Source of the DNA: Spirochaetaceae bacterium
GTDB lineage: Bacteria; Spirochaetota; Spirochaetia; B11-G9
Direction of reading: 5' to 3'
DNA length: 15,067 bases
Assembly: GCA_030643345.1 (NCBI GenBank)
Contig: DAOWMA010000010.1
Location: forward strand, 1-15,067
Shown: piece by piece, positions 1-8,358 of the stretch
Position numbering within the stretch: position 1 is the first letter of the stretch
Layout of the letters: each line of letters opens with the position of its first letter
The notes under the pieces: model-generated
Seen by the model: only the letters and a program-made list of their open reading frames with translations
Database searches by the model: none
Told to the model about the DNA's origin: nothing
Position numbers and translations under genes: made by a program

Positions 1-84
1 GTCCCTACAACGAAAACAAACGGGACCCCCGAAAAGCCAGGTCCCGTTGTATGGGCGAATTCCATATTCGCCCATACAACGGGA
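1..84. repeat. Nested palindromic REP-like intergenic element (left end may be cut by window)
   Basis: A perfect 19-bp inverted repeat lies at 42-60 and 66-84 around a 5-base loop (TCCAT). A second, 9-bp inverted repeat pairs 19-27 with 40-48, so 42-48 is shared by two mutually exclusive hairpins. The heptamer TACAACG occurs directly at 6-12 and 75-81 and inverted at 45-51. The GC-rich core (GGGCGAAT / ATTCGCCC) stands out against the AT-rich surroundings. This build resembles interspersed REP/REPIN-type elements mobilised by RAYT (IS200-like) transposases, but no transposase is in the window and copy number cannot be seen. The element begins about 14 bp beyond the stop codon of the minus-strand gene, a usual site for such repeats. 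It could also serve as a transcription end signal. Confidence 0.6.
13..48 (-). terminator. Possible intrinsic terminator for the tmk operon
   Basis: Read on the minus strand, the 9-bp stem (40-48 with 19-27, loop 28-39) is followed by the T-rich stretch TGTTTT (18 down to 13). It lies about 50 bp past the stop codon of the last minus-strand gene. The T tract is interrupted, and the stem competes with the longer 19-bp palindrome, so the call is tentative. The element may simply be a repeat that also happens to end transcripts. Confidence 0.35.
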
Positions 85-97
85 AACGCCCTTAAGA

Positions 98-736
98 TTA
101 ATAGGTATTCTCATCCATTGCCAGAAAATCAGCTCTGACTTTCTTAAGATGTTTCAGATCCATTGCAAGTATCTCTTTATAATCGAGGTCCCCTGTAATT
201 ATCCTGAATCTTTCATCTTCCCAGTTTTGTATATCAGAAAGGAAAAAATAATCTATTTCATTTAGTTTTTCCAGCCAGGTTAGTGCTTCATTCCAGTAGT
301 ACTCTGCTGATATATAATAACTTTCGGCTATATCCAGGCTTTTAAGGTTTTGCTCTTTCCAGGGTTCATTAAAGAAGTAGGCTGCGCGCTTATCGTACTT
401 GCTCCCAAGATGCCTGTACTGTTCAACCAATTTTAGATTGACATGCATATAGAACAGATATCTATACCTTTCCCATACACTCTGATCTTTAATTTGAGTA
501 AGAGCATTAAGCGGATTTACAAAGGGACGGCTTAAGGCACGTTCCAGATACCATATATTACCATTAAAATCTTCAGGGTACTGATAAAGATGCTGATGAT
601 AGAGCTTATAGTACTGTTCTGCATATAATATTTTATATGACCAGAGCTGAGCATGAGTCAGAACCAGGAACAGTAGTAATACTATTATAAATCGCTTCAC
701 ACTTAACTTATCGGACCAGGATTTAATATTCTCCAT
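98..736 (-). CDS. Conserved-looking membrane-anchored protein of unknown function
   Basis: This is a 212-residue protein that I do not recognise as a named family. Residues about 15-29 form one hydrophobic segment preceded by basic residues (K10, K14, R15), which suggests a signal anchor or uncleaved signal; no lipobox cysteine is present. The rest is soluble, very rich in Tyr, Trp, Leu and Glu, and mainly helical in character. Residues about 135-162, with spaced aromatic residues and alanines, resemble one TPR-like helical hairpin, but this is not a firm domain call. The ATG at 736 lies inside the tmk 3' end (34-bp overlap), so it is probably translationally coupled to tmk; the nearest Shine-Dalgarno-like bases are a weak GGAA. 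The gene ends just before the palindromic element. A role at the cell envelope is inference from the membrane segment only. Confidence 0.8.
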   Translation of the reverse strand: MENIKSWSDKLSVKRFIIVLLLFLVLTHAQLWSYKILYAEQYYKLYHQHLYQYPEDFNGNIWYLERALSRPFVNPLNALTQIKDQSVWERYRYLFYMHVNLKLVEQYRHLGSKYDKRAAYFFNEPWKEQNLKSLDIAESYYISAEYYWNEALTWLEKLNEIDYFFLSDIQNWEDERFRIITGDLDYKEILAMDLKHLKKVRADFLAMDENTY

Positions 737-1332
737 ATTATTTTTCCAAGTTCATACTTATCTTTCGTACCATCAAGAATATGAATATTCATCTCCGAAT
801 TTGAGTATATATCCAATGATTTCCTGTAGTTGTTTAATATGCTTTCCTGCAGGACATGATCTTCATATATTTCAATAAGATCTCTGGAAGAAAGTCTCTT
901 TTGGCAAATTTCTGCCGGTACATCCAGAAAAAAGAGTTGTTCAGGCAGGGGAAATGAATTGTTCAATTCCATTACCCTGTCAAATCCATAATCCAGAGAC
1001 TGATAGGCAAGGGATGAAAACATGTATCTGTCAGATATTACAATTTCTCCAGCACTGCACCTGCTAATTATTCCATCATCAGGGTTGTATAGATGTTCAT
1101 GCCTGTCACTTACAAACAGCTTTGCAATTGTACCTGATGCAACTTGTATATCACCGGAAAGGACCTCTCTTATTGCTTTCCCTATAAATCCCTTTGTGGG
1201 TTCACAGCTGTTAAAGCATCTCATATTTACAGAACTATACATCTTTTCAAGTAAATTGGCCTGAGTAGTAGTACCGGCTCCGTCCAGACCTTCAAACACT
1301 ATAAAATTATTGATTATCTCTGTTTTACTCAT
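703..1332 (-). CDS. tmk: Thymidylate (dTMP) kinase with altered P-loop
   Basis: The product is a 209-residue cytosolic kinase that would convert dTMP to dTDP with ATP, the last committed step towards dTTP. Family landmarks are in order: P-loop region FEGLDGAGTTTQ (13-24), the EPT substrate-loop motif (44-46), LFVSDRHEHL (72-81), the DRY signature with following S-x-x-A-Y-Q (101-111), FFLDVPAE (134-141), and a LID-like arginine segment RLSSRD (146-151). The normal P-loop lysine is replaced by Thr21. The longer open frame starts at 1389, but the start at 1332 is preferred: it fits the family length, has GGGGAT a few bases upstream, and the likely promoter at 1363-1389 lies within the extra stretch. 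It overlaps the next gene by 34 bp. It is divergent from tamB. Identity is sure; full activity is less so, given the substitution. Confidence 0.93.
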   Translation of the reverse strand: MSKTEIINNFIVFEGLDGAGTTTQANLLEKMYSSVNMRCFNSCEPTKGFIGKAIREVLSGDIQVASGTIAKLFVSDRHEHLYNPDDGIISRCSAGEIVISDRYMFSSLAYQSLDYGFDRVMELNNSFPLPEQLFFLDVPAEICQKRLSSRDLIEIYEDHVLQESILNNYRKSLDIYSNSEMNIHILDGTKDKYELGKIIWRILNPGPIS

Positions 1333-1362
1333 ATTTTTTATCCCCAAATCTTCCGATCTATT

Positions 1363-1389
1363 ATTATACTGTATAGATTGAAAAAACAA
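1363..1389 (-). promoter_or_regulatory. Candidate sigma70-type promoter for tmk
   Basis: On the minus strand a perfect TATAAT lies at 1368-1363, with TTGTTT (1389-1384) 15 bases upstream as a -35 box. A transcript would start near 1356, about 25 bases before the tmk ATG at 1332. The -10 is perfect, but the spacer is short and the -35 box is only moderate. Confidence 0.45.
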
Positions 1390-1499
1390 GGTTATTGAGA
1401 TAATCTTATGTAAACTTGCAACTATTAAAATGTTAACGGGGTCCTGTTCTGAAACTTAATACTAAACAAATAAATATACTGCAGGCGTCTCTTTTCTTT

Positions 1500-4400
1500 T
1501 TGCTTATATTAATAACAATATTAATACTTATACCTGTGCAGAAAAGAGTAGACAGGCGTATATTTGAAATTAAAAAGCAAACTATTAGTATTATAGAAAA
1601 AAAATTGGACCGTAAAATCAGCTATTCAAGCATATCACCATCACTTTTTCTGTACATGGAGTTTAGAGACTTATCAATAATTGAAAATGACAGGGAACTT
1701 ATTAATATTAATCGTATAAGAATTTATTACAATTTATTTGAAATCCTGTCAGGTAATGCACTTAATTCACTAAAAGAGATTAGAATTGTTAAATCTGAAT
1801 TTACTTTTAACTATGATGAGGACCGGGAACTATTTAATCTTTTCAGTATGGACAGGAAAAATGAAAAAACTACCAGGAATTTCCCTGATTTAACAATAAA
1901 CGGCAGAAATCTTAAGATTAAACTAATAAAAGGTACAGAATCTATTCAATTCTCCAGGTTATTTTTTAATTTGAATCATATTGATGAACAATTTAAATAT
2001 AATATCAGGGGAACTCTAAAAACAGATATAGATCAATTTAAGTTTGCAGCCGGCAGCGCAAAATTTTTACTTTCCGGTTTACTGTCAGATAATCTGGATC
2101 TTTTTAATACACGAATTTCCTTGAAATCCATAGATACCAACAGTGTCAGTATTGATAAACTTTCTCTTCAGATATCTTACAGGGACGGAGAATTTGACAT
2201 TAGAAAGGTTTCAGATGCAAGACCTCTTGATCTTAGACTGATCTATTCAACTATTAATCGGCAGGTAACAGGAAATTTTACCAGTGAAAATTTCATTCCA
2301 CTGGATTATTTTAATCCAAAAAATATTGATCCTTCTATTTTAAGATGGCTGGGTACTTCAATTACAGGAACTGCAGAATTTAAATATCTACTTGATTCGG
2401 AAGATTACTCCTATTCTGCTGATTTGGAAGCAATAACCAATAATCCAATGCTTCCTGTACAGGTTACAGCCATTACGGCCCTGACAGGAGATAGTAAAGG
2501 AGTTGTTTTTTCAAAATTAAAAGCATCTACCAGGGATGGATTAATATCTTTCAAAGGAGGAATAGATTTTGAACATTTTCTTCCTTCAGGGAATTTATAC
2601 CTTTCCTACAATTTGGATACTACTAAAATAAATGCTGATATTATTATAAAAAGTAAAGATAACAATCTGTCTATCCTGGGAAAAAATATTAAAATTAACA
2701 ATGTCAATTTATTCAATTTTCAGTCAAATACGGTTTTCTTTGAGAATGATATAGATTTTAATCTCTCTTTCAGCCTTTTAAATCCTAATAATTATTCTTT
2801 GCTGCAGGAAGACATAATCTCAATTGATGGAAATTTTCAATATAATCCTGATTTTTTTGTAAACATGTCCATTAACATAATAAATACTCCTATAAAATCA
2901 CTGATAAATATTCTACCAGCAAAATTTGTATCTTACCTTGATGACATTCCCAAGATGGACCTTAATACAGAATTGTTTATTTCAACAGATTTTGAGCAAT
3001 ATTCTGTTTCTGCACCTCAAATTCACATATCTTCTGAACAGGGTGATAAAATAGATTTTTCTGCTTTTGGGAATAATGAATCTGTAGAGATCAATAATAT
3101 ATTTGTAAACTGGAATAATAAAAATCTTAACGGTACAATAAAAGGGAAATTGTCAAATAGGTCTATAGTTGTTGATATTGATTCTCTTTATGAAGAACTT
3201 CCATATACTGTAAATATTAAATATTACCCTGGTACTGGTATTTTTTTCAATGGAATGTACGGTCTGCAGGGGAGCTTGTTCAGTGTGGGGAATATCTCGG
3301 AGTTCAGACTGATAATGAAAGATTTCCCTGTTCCTGCAGATATGAATATTTCCAGAATAAGTTTGGATGTTGAAGGATACTTCAATAACTACAGGGATTG
3401 GAAAGCAGTAATCAACAGTTTGGGTATTGATAATATTCCGGGTCTGATAACAGAAAATTCTCTAAACCTTGGCGGTTATATTTCAGAAAATAAAATCAGT
3501 CTGACTTCAATTAACTACTCGGATATTTTATCTTCCCTTAGCGGATCAGCAGATTTCACTTATAATTTTTTTGGAAATAGAGAATTGGAGGGTACTTTCA
3601 GCTTACACTCGGTTGAGGAAGAGCTATACGAAGGGACATTAAGCCTGTTGAATAAAGAAATATTTTTCAAATCAGCTTTTAATAATGCCCCTTTAAACCG
3701 TTTTAATAATGTTCCTCTTTCAGGATATCTTAATGGTGAACTTCTTGTTGACGGTTCAATATCTGAACCGGATATAAGTTTGACACTTCAACTGGAAAAC
3801 GGAGAGTTCAACTCTTCTCCTCTTGAAATTGAAACTTCAATAGATTTTCATGAAAACCAGCTTCAAATGGATTATCTCCGCTTAAACTATATGGGCCAGG
3901 TCCTTCAAAAGGGCAATGGAATGTATAACCTGAACACAGGTAAAATTTTCTTCGAGACAGAATATCTTGGTCTTATAAATAAAATACATTTAAGTAGTTC
4001 CATGAAGATCGAGGGAAGTACTGTTCAGTTTAATTCAAGGCCTGAATTGTCAGAAATAATTTCCAATAATTATAATCTTTTATTCTCATTCAGCAACATT
4101 CTTATTGACACAAAGTTTTCAGACCCATGGGATTTCCAGATAGAAAGAGATGATAAGATAATAAGTTTTAAGGGTGGTCCCAAAAGCAGTATTTCAGGAT
4201 CTATAAATGATAATGGAAGTTTTAATATAATTTCAAAAGGTCCGCTGCCTGTTAGATGTAAAGCTGATGGAAGTGTTACTGATGGTCTGATTGATCTTGC
4301 AATAACAAATCTGGAAGTAGACGTGCCTGTTATCAATATTATTCCTATTGGGGAGTTTGTTGAATTTACAGGCGGCACTGCTTTTGGACACCTAAATCTC

Positions 4401-5738
4401 TCCGGATCTATTAAGGATCCTGATTTTGACGGCATTCTTAATGCCAGGGATGTTATTGGAAATGTCCCTATGGTACCGGAAAATATTTCACCTTTTGATA
4501 CATCAATAATTTTTAAAGATAAAACTATGACAATAGGACCGGAAAATCTGAAGATAAGCGATGATACTGTAAATATCGGTTTTAATTTAAGTATCAGTAA
4601 GTGGATACTGAGCTCCTGGGCTTTAATAATAGAAACATTAGAGGAAGACAGACTGCACATTGTTTATAATATTCCAGACATAGGTCTTGATATAGATGGT
4701 TTTGCTACCGGAAATATGAAAATTCTTAATAATGAATATGGTGTTACTATAAATAGTGATCTGCTTGTTAATGATTGTATAATTAATCTTAGTCCAATCT
4801 CACAGGAGAATATATCCGGTTCAGGTTCAATATTTACAAATATGAAATTTACGACTGGCCGGGGAGTGCAGTTTCTTTGGCCGTCAAATACACTTCCTAT
4901 CCTGCGTGCCATTGCGGATACAGGACAAGTACTTAATTTTACCATGGATAAACTTAGTGGAACATATTCTTTAAAAGGTGATATAGGTATAAAGTATGGA
5001 AGTATTTACTACTTTCAGAAGAGTTTTTATCTTTCTGAAGGATCACTAATATTTAATGAAAATGAAACTAAATTTGATCCTCTTCTGAATTTTACAGCAC
5101 AGATAAGAGAAGTAGATGATGAAGGGGAAGTAGTTAATATATCATTAATTCTTGATAAAATGCCTGTAAGTCAATTTTCTCCCCGTTTTGAATCCAATCC
5201 TCCATTATCGGATATTGAAATATTTTCTATTTTGGGAACAGGTGTTTTTATGCAATTAGGTGACGAACAGATCGATCTATCTTCTGCACTTCTTCTTACC
5301 GGCGATTTAGTAACTCAGTTTGGTGTTATACGAAGTTTTGAGAAGAAAGTAAAAGATATTTTTAAACTTGACCTGTTTTCCATAAGGACCAGGGTTATTC
5401 AGAATATACTTATTGATAGATTTGTTGATACCGGTACAACAAATCAGGAAATATATCCAAATAGTTTTGGAAGATATCTGGATAATACCTCTTTATACTT
5501 GGGAAAATACCTGGGAGATGATATATTCTTACAGGCAAGACTGGAGGTTAGTACTCAGAAAATTCTTGAATCTGATCAGTTATATGCCACAAATGAATTA
5601 TTTATTGATTCGTCTGTTAGTATGGAGTGGCAGACCCCTTTATTTTTATTGGGATTTACAGTAAAACCAGACTTTGACGACCCTGTGTCAAGTATTCAAA
5701 ACACAAGTCTTGAGTTATCATGGGGCTATTCATATTAA
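1500..5738 (+). CDS. tamB: TamB-like translocation and assembly module protein (DUF490/TamB C-terminal domain)
   Basis: This very large protein (1412 residues from the TTG at 1500) is anchored in the inner membrane and expected to span the periplasm as a long beta-strand groove. TamB-family proteins work with an Omp85 partner in outer-membrane biogenesis and are linked to phospholipid transport. A hydrophobic N-terminus followed by QKRVDRR marks the signal anchor. More than 1000 residues of short alternating beta strands follow, with AsmA-like character. The C-terminal ~350 residues carry the TamB domain signature, including FDPLLNFTAQI, a PRFESNPPLSDIEIFSILG-type segment near residues 1227-1246, and an aromatic-ending final strand. 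The true start is uncertain: the membrane segment continues upstream of 1500 in the same open frame, which is open back to 1437, and a CTG at 1449 lies 7 bases after GGGG. bamA follows after 49 bp and no tamA is present, so BamA is the probable Omp85 partner, as reported for Borrelia. Confidence 0.9.
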   Translation: MLILITILILIPVQKRVDRRIFEIKKQTISIIEKKLDRKISYSSISPSLFLYMEFRDLSIIENDRELININRIRIYYNLFEILSGNALNSLKEIRIVKSEFTFNYDEDRELFNLFSMDRKNEKTTRNFPDLTINGRNLKIKLIKGTESIQFSRLFFNLNHIDEQFKYNIRGTLKTDIDQFKFAAGSAKFLLSGLLSDNLDLFNTRISLKSIDTNSVSIDKLSLQISYRDGEFDIRKVSDARPLDLRLIYSTINRQVTGNFTSENFIPLDYFNPKNIDPSILRWLGTSITGTAEFKYLLDSEDYSYSADLEAITNNPMLPVQVTAITALTGDSKGVVFSKLKASTRDGLISFKGGIDFEHFLPSGNLYLSYNLDTTKINADIIIKSKDNNLSILGKNIKINNVNLFNFQSNTVFFENDIDFNLSFSLLNPNNYSLLQEDIISIDGNFQYNPDFFVNMSINIINTPIKSLINILPAKFVSYLDDIPKMDLNTELFISTDFEQYSVSAPQIHISSEQGDKIDFSAFGNNESVEINNIFVNWNNKNLNGTIKGKLSNRSIVVDIDSLYEELPYTVNIKYYPGTGIFFNGMYGLQGSLFSVGNISEFRLIMKDFPVPADMNISRISLDVEGYFNNYRDWKAVINSLGIDNIPGLITENSLNLGGYISENKISLTSINYSDILSSLSGSADFTYNFFGNRELEGTFSLHSVEEELYEGTLSLLNKEIFFKSAFNNAPLNRFNNVPLSGYLNGELLVDGSISEPDISLTLQLENGEFNSSPLEIETSIDFHENQLQMDYLRLNYMGQVLQKGNGMYNLNTGKIFFETEYLGLINKIHLSSSMKIEGSTVQFNSRPELSEIISNNYNLLFSFSNILIDTKFSDPWDFQIERDDKIISFKGGPKSSISGSINDNGSFNIISKGPLPVRCKADGSVTDGLIDLAITNLEVDVPVINIIPIGEFVEFTGGTAFGHLNLSGSIKDPDFDGILNARDVIGNVPMVPENISPFDTSIIFKDKTMTIGPENLKISDDTVNIGFNLSISKWILSSWALIIETLEEDRLHIVYNIPDIGLDIDGFATGNMKILNNEYGVTINSDLLVNDCIINLSPISQENISGSGSIFTNMKFTTGRGVQFLWPSNTLPILRAIADTGQVLNFTMDKLSGTYSLKGDIGIKYGSIYYFQKSFYLSEGSLIFNENETKFDPLLNFTAQIREVDDEGEVVNISLILDKMPVSQFSPRFESNPPLSDIEIFSILGTGVFMQLGDEQIDLSSALLLTGDLVTQFGVIRSFEKKVKDIFKLDLFSIRTRVIQNILIDRFVDTGTTNQEIYPNSFGRYLDNTSLYLGKYLGDDIFLQARLEVSTQKILESDQLYATNELFIDSSVSMEWQTPLFLLGFTVKPDFDDPVSSIQNTSLELSWGYSY

Positions 5739-5775
5739 TATATAAAACGGGTATCTGGAATCCGTTATTAGTCAG

Positions 5776-5782
5776 AAAGGAG
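5776..5782 (+). promoter_or_regulatory. Strong ribosome binding site for bamA
   Basis: AAAGGAG lies 5 bases before the ATG at 5788 and fixes the bamA start. It is much stronger than the signals in front of tamB, mutS, comF or rimP. Confidence 0.8.
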
Positions 5783-5787
5783 ATCTT

Positions 5788-8328
5788 ATGCGTAAGACAT
5801 TATTGCTGTTACTGCTTTTCTTCAGTATTCTGGGATTACTACCCGCTCAATCCACAGCGACAACGACAGGCCCATGGTATATGGGAAAACCTATTGAAGC
5901 AATAAAATTTGAGGGACTAAACCATATTGATCTCTCTGATCTGGAAGGGATTACATCACAATTTATCGGCATCCCGTATTCTCCCGGAGTCTATAAAGAT
6001 TTACAAAGTAAACTATTTGCTCTTGATTTTTTTAGAAAATTCAGCGCAGAAGCAGAACCGGCAGATTCTGATAAAAATGCTGTTATTGTTATTTTTACCG
6101 TTGAAGAACGTCCTTTGGTGGATGAATTGGTCATTTCAGGAAATAAGAAGATCAGGAAGGGTGATATTCTTGATGCAATACTTCTTAAGCGCGATGATAT
6201 TTTCAGTACAACAAAGATGAAATATGATAAAGACAGTATTATTGATCTTTATTATGCTAAAGGCTATCCCGATGTATCAGTGGAAACAGATGTTCTTGAG
6301 CAGGAAGATTCCACAGTTAAAGTGACTTTTACAGTGGATGAAGGCAGCCAGACCAGGATTAAAGAGATTTTTTTCTCAGGTAATGAGGCATTTTCCGATT
6401 CGGACCTCAAGGACCAGCTTTCCATTAAGGTACAATCACTTTTAAGTAAAGGTGTTTTTCAGGAAAATAAATTGGAAAATGATAAACTTGCACTTGAAAC
6501 TTATTACAGGGACCGTGGATATATTGATGCAAAGGTTGTAGAAGTAAAACGGGAATTTGTTGAGTCAAAAAATGGTAGAAATTATCTTAGTCTTACTTTT
6601 TATTTTGATGAAGGAAACCAGTGGACATTTGGTGAAATAAATATTTCCGGAAACCAGCTTTTTAGCGATGATGAACTTCTTTTGCTAATTCATCATAAAC
6701 AAGGTGATTTAATAAATAAAACCAGATTTGATATGGATTTTGCCAGACTGTCCGATCTTTATTACAATGATGGTTACATATACAATGATATTCAGCTTAA
6801 GGAAACAAGGGATGAGCAAAATCATACTGTCTCATATACTTTAAATATTATAGAGAAAGGCAGGGCCCACATTGAGAATATTATTATTAAAGGAAATGTA
6901 AAAACACTGGATTTTGTTCTTTACAGAGAAATACCTTTGTCGGAAGGTGATATTTTCAGCAAGCAAAAGGTTATTGAAGGAATTCAGAATCTATATAACA
7001 CTGGACTTTTCTCCACTGTTGCACCGGAGACACCCTATGGCAGTGCGGAAGGGCTTATGGATCTGGTAATCAATGTTGAGGAAGGAAAGAATACGGATAT
7101 TCAATTCGGCGTTACTTTTACAGGTGCTGCCGGAGAATATCCTGTTGCCGGTTTTCTAAAATGGAACGAGAATAACTTTAGAGGTCGAGGTGAAACACTT
7201 AGTATTGGGACCGAGCTTTCCCCAATAAAACAGAGTGTAATTCTCGGATTTAATGAAAAATGGCTTATGGGTAAACGCTGGTCAGCGGGAGCAAATTTTT
7301 CATTCACCCATCAGCTGTACAGTGGTATAATGCAGGATATAATGCCCGACAGATTCACAGAAGATGAATATAATTCTGATGATACAGCAGCACCGGACCC
7401 CTATAACAGCTATGAAGAATGGCAGGCTGCTGTAGATAATGGAGAAACAATAGACAGCGCATACCTGATGGAATACGATAATCTGAAATTCTCTCTTGGT
7501 GCGAATACTGGTTATACATTTCATACCTTCCTGGGAAGATTAACAACTGCAACCGGTGTAAGTTCATCATTGAATAGTATCAGCTATGACCCGGAAGAAT
7601 ACCGTCCGTTTAATCCTGCTATAAGAAACAATCTTGACAACTGGCTTTTTAACAATAAACTATGGATTAATCTTATATGGGATAAACGGGATTTTGTAAC
7701 GAATCCGACAGGCGGCTTTGTACTAAACCAGCTTACAACATACGCAGGAGGAATTCTTGGAGGTCAAACTCATTATATTAAATCCCAGTCAAAAGCAGAG
7801 GCCTTTCTTAAACTTATTGATATTCCGGTAAGTGACAGTTATAACTTTAAAACAGTATTTGCCGCACATACTTCATTCTCAGCTGTTCTTAAACAGTATT
7901 ATTCTGATGACTCTGTCTGGGATTGGAATTTGAATGCTACTACCGGGGATATGCTTTATACAGACGGAATGAACATCGCCAGGGGCTGGCCTTTCTCACA
8001 GGATGGAGAAGCTATGTGGGATAACTGGGTCGAACTTAGAATGCCTATAGCAGAGAATGTACTTTGGGGCGACATATTTTTCAGTGGCACAGGTTTTTGG
8101 CAGGATTTAAATAAAGTCCAGGCTATGGAATTGAGTGACTTTATGTTTTCCTTTGGAACCGGTATTAGATTTACTATACCCGGATTACCTATAGGACTAT
8201 ATTTCACAAAGAGATTTTCATTTCCTGATGGTAATTTTGAGTGGCAGCCGGGCGAAATATTTAGAGATCCGGATGATCCCAATTCAGGTGTACAGCTTGT
8301 AATTGCGTTTCAGTTCGGCCTTTTTTAA
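5788..8328 (+). CDS. bamA: Outer membrane protein assembly factor BamA (Omp85)
   Basis: BamA is the outer-membrane insertase that folds beta-barrel proteins into the membrane. The 846-residue protein starts with a cleavable signal peptide (1-20, hydrophobic core LLLLLLFFSILGLL, Ala at 20). Five POTRA repeats follow, at about 34-108, 109-188, 189-278, 279-358 and 359-434; each has a beta strand ending in a GN or GLN turn (FEGLN, ISGNK, FSGNE, ISGNQ, IKGNV) and closes with an E-x-G or E-E-R type end. The 16-strand barrel covers about 435-846. The conserved loop-6 signature is present as ARGW (731-734), with Arg732 in the key place of the V/I-R-G-F/Y motif. The last strand ends in a terminal Phe, the usual beta-signal. 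An acidic insertion sits at about 516-560 in the barrel. The gene is flanked by tamB and skp in one operon. Identification is firm. Confidence 0.97.
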   Translation: MRKTLLLLLLFFSILGLLPAQSTATTTGPWYMGKPIEAIKFEGLNHIDLSDLEGITSQFIGIPYSPGVYKDLQSKLFALDFFRKFSAEAEPADSDKNAVIVIFTVEERPLVDELVISGNKKIRKGDILDAILLKRDDIFSTTKMKYDKDSIIDLYYAKGYPDVSVETDVLEQEDSTVKVTFTVDEGSQTRIKEIFFSGNEAFSDSDLKDQLSIKVQSLLSKGVFQENKLENDKLALETYYRDRGYIDAKVVEVKREFVESKNGRNYLSLTFYFDEGNQWTFGEINISGNQLFSDDELLLLIHHKQGDLINKTRFDMDFARLSDLYYNDGYIYNDIQLKETRDEQNHTVSYTLNIIEKGRAHIENIIIKGNVKTLDFVLYREIPLSEGDIFSKQKVIEGIQNLYNTGLFSTVAPETPYGSAEGLMDLVINVEEGKNTDIQFGVTFTGAAGEYPVAGFLKWNENNFRGRGETLSIGTELSPIKQSVILGFNEKWLMGKRWSAGANFSFTHQLYSGIMQDIMPDRFTEDEYNSDDTAAPDPYNSYEEWQAAVDNGETIDSAYLMEYDNLKFSLGANTGYTFHTFLGRLTTATGVSSSLNSISYDPEEYRPFNPAIRNNLDNWLFNNKLWINLIWDKRDFVTNPTGGFVLNQLTTYAGGILGGQTHYIKSQSKAEAFLKLIDIPVSDSYNFKTVFAAHTSFSAVLKQYYSDDSVWDWNLNATTGDMLYTDGMNIARGWPFSQDGEAMWDNWVELRMPIAENVLWGDIFFSGTGFWQDLNKVQAMELSDFMFSFGTGIRFTIPGLPIGLYFTKRFSFPDGNFEWQPGEIFRDPDDPNSGVQLVIAFQFGLF

Positions 8329-8358
8329 GACTGATTTATTTGAATTAAGGAGTTTTAA

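Noticed and set aside
1333..1389. Longer tmk start giving 19 extra residues (MFFQSIQYNN...)
   Set aside because: The extra residues do not resemble the family, the likely promoter lies within them, and the ATG at 1332 has a better Shine-Dalgarno and gives the normal length.
1430..1459. Short frame MLTGSCSET just ahead of tamB
   Set aside because: Nine codons in a different frame from tamB; it only matters if an indel error exists here, which is noted under the tamB start finding.
4070..4945. Minus-strand open frames opposite tamB (196 and 93 residues)
   Set aside because: They lie wholly inside the strongly supported tamB frame and show no recognisable protein features.
7956..8282. Minus-strand 108-residue frame inside bamA
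   Set aside because: It is antisense to the conserved BamA barrel including the RGW motif; the composition is that of a shadow frame.
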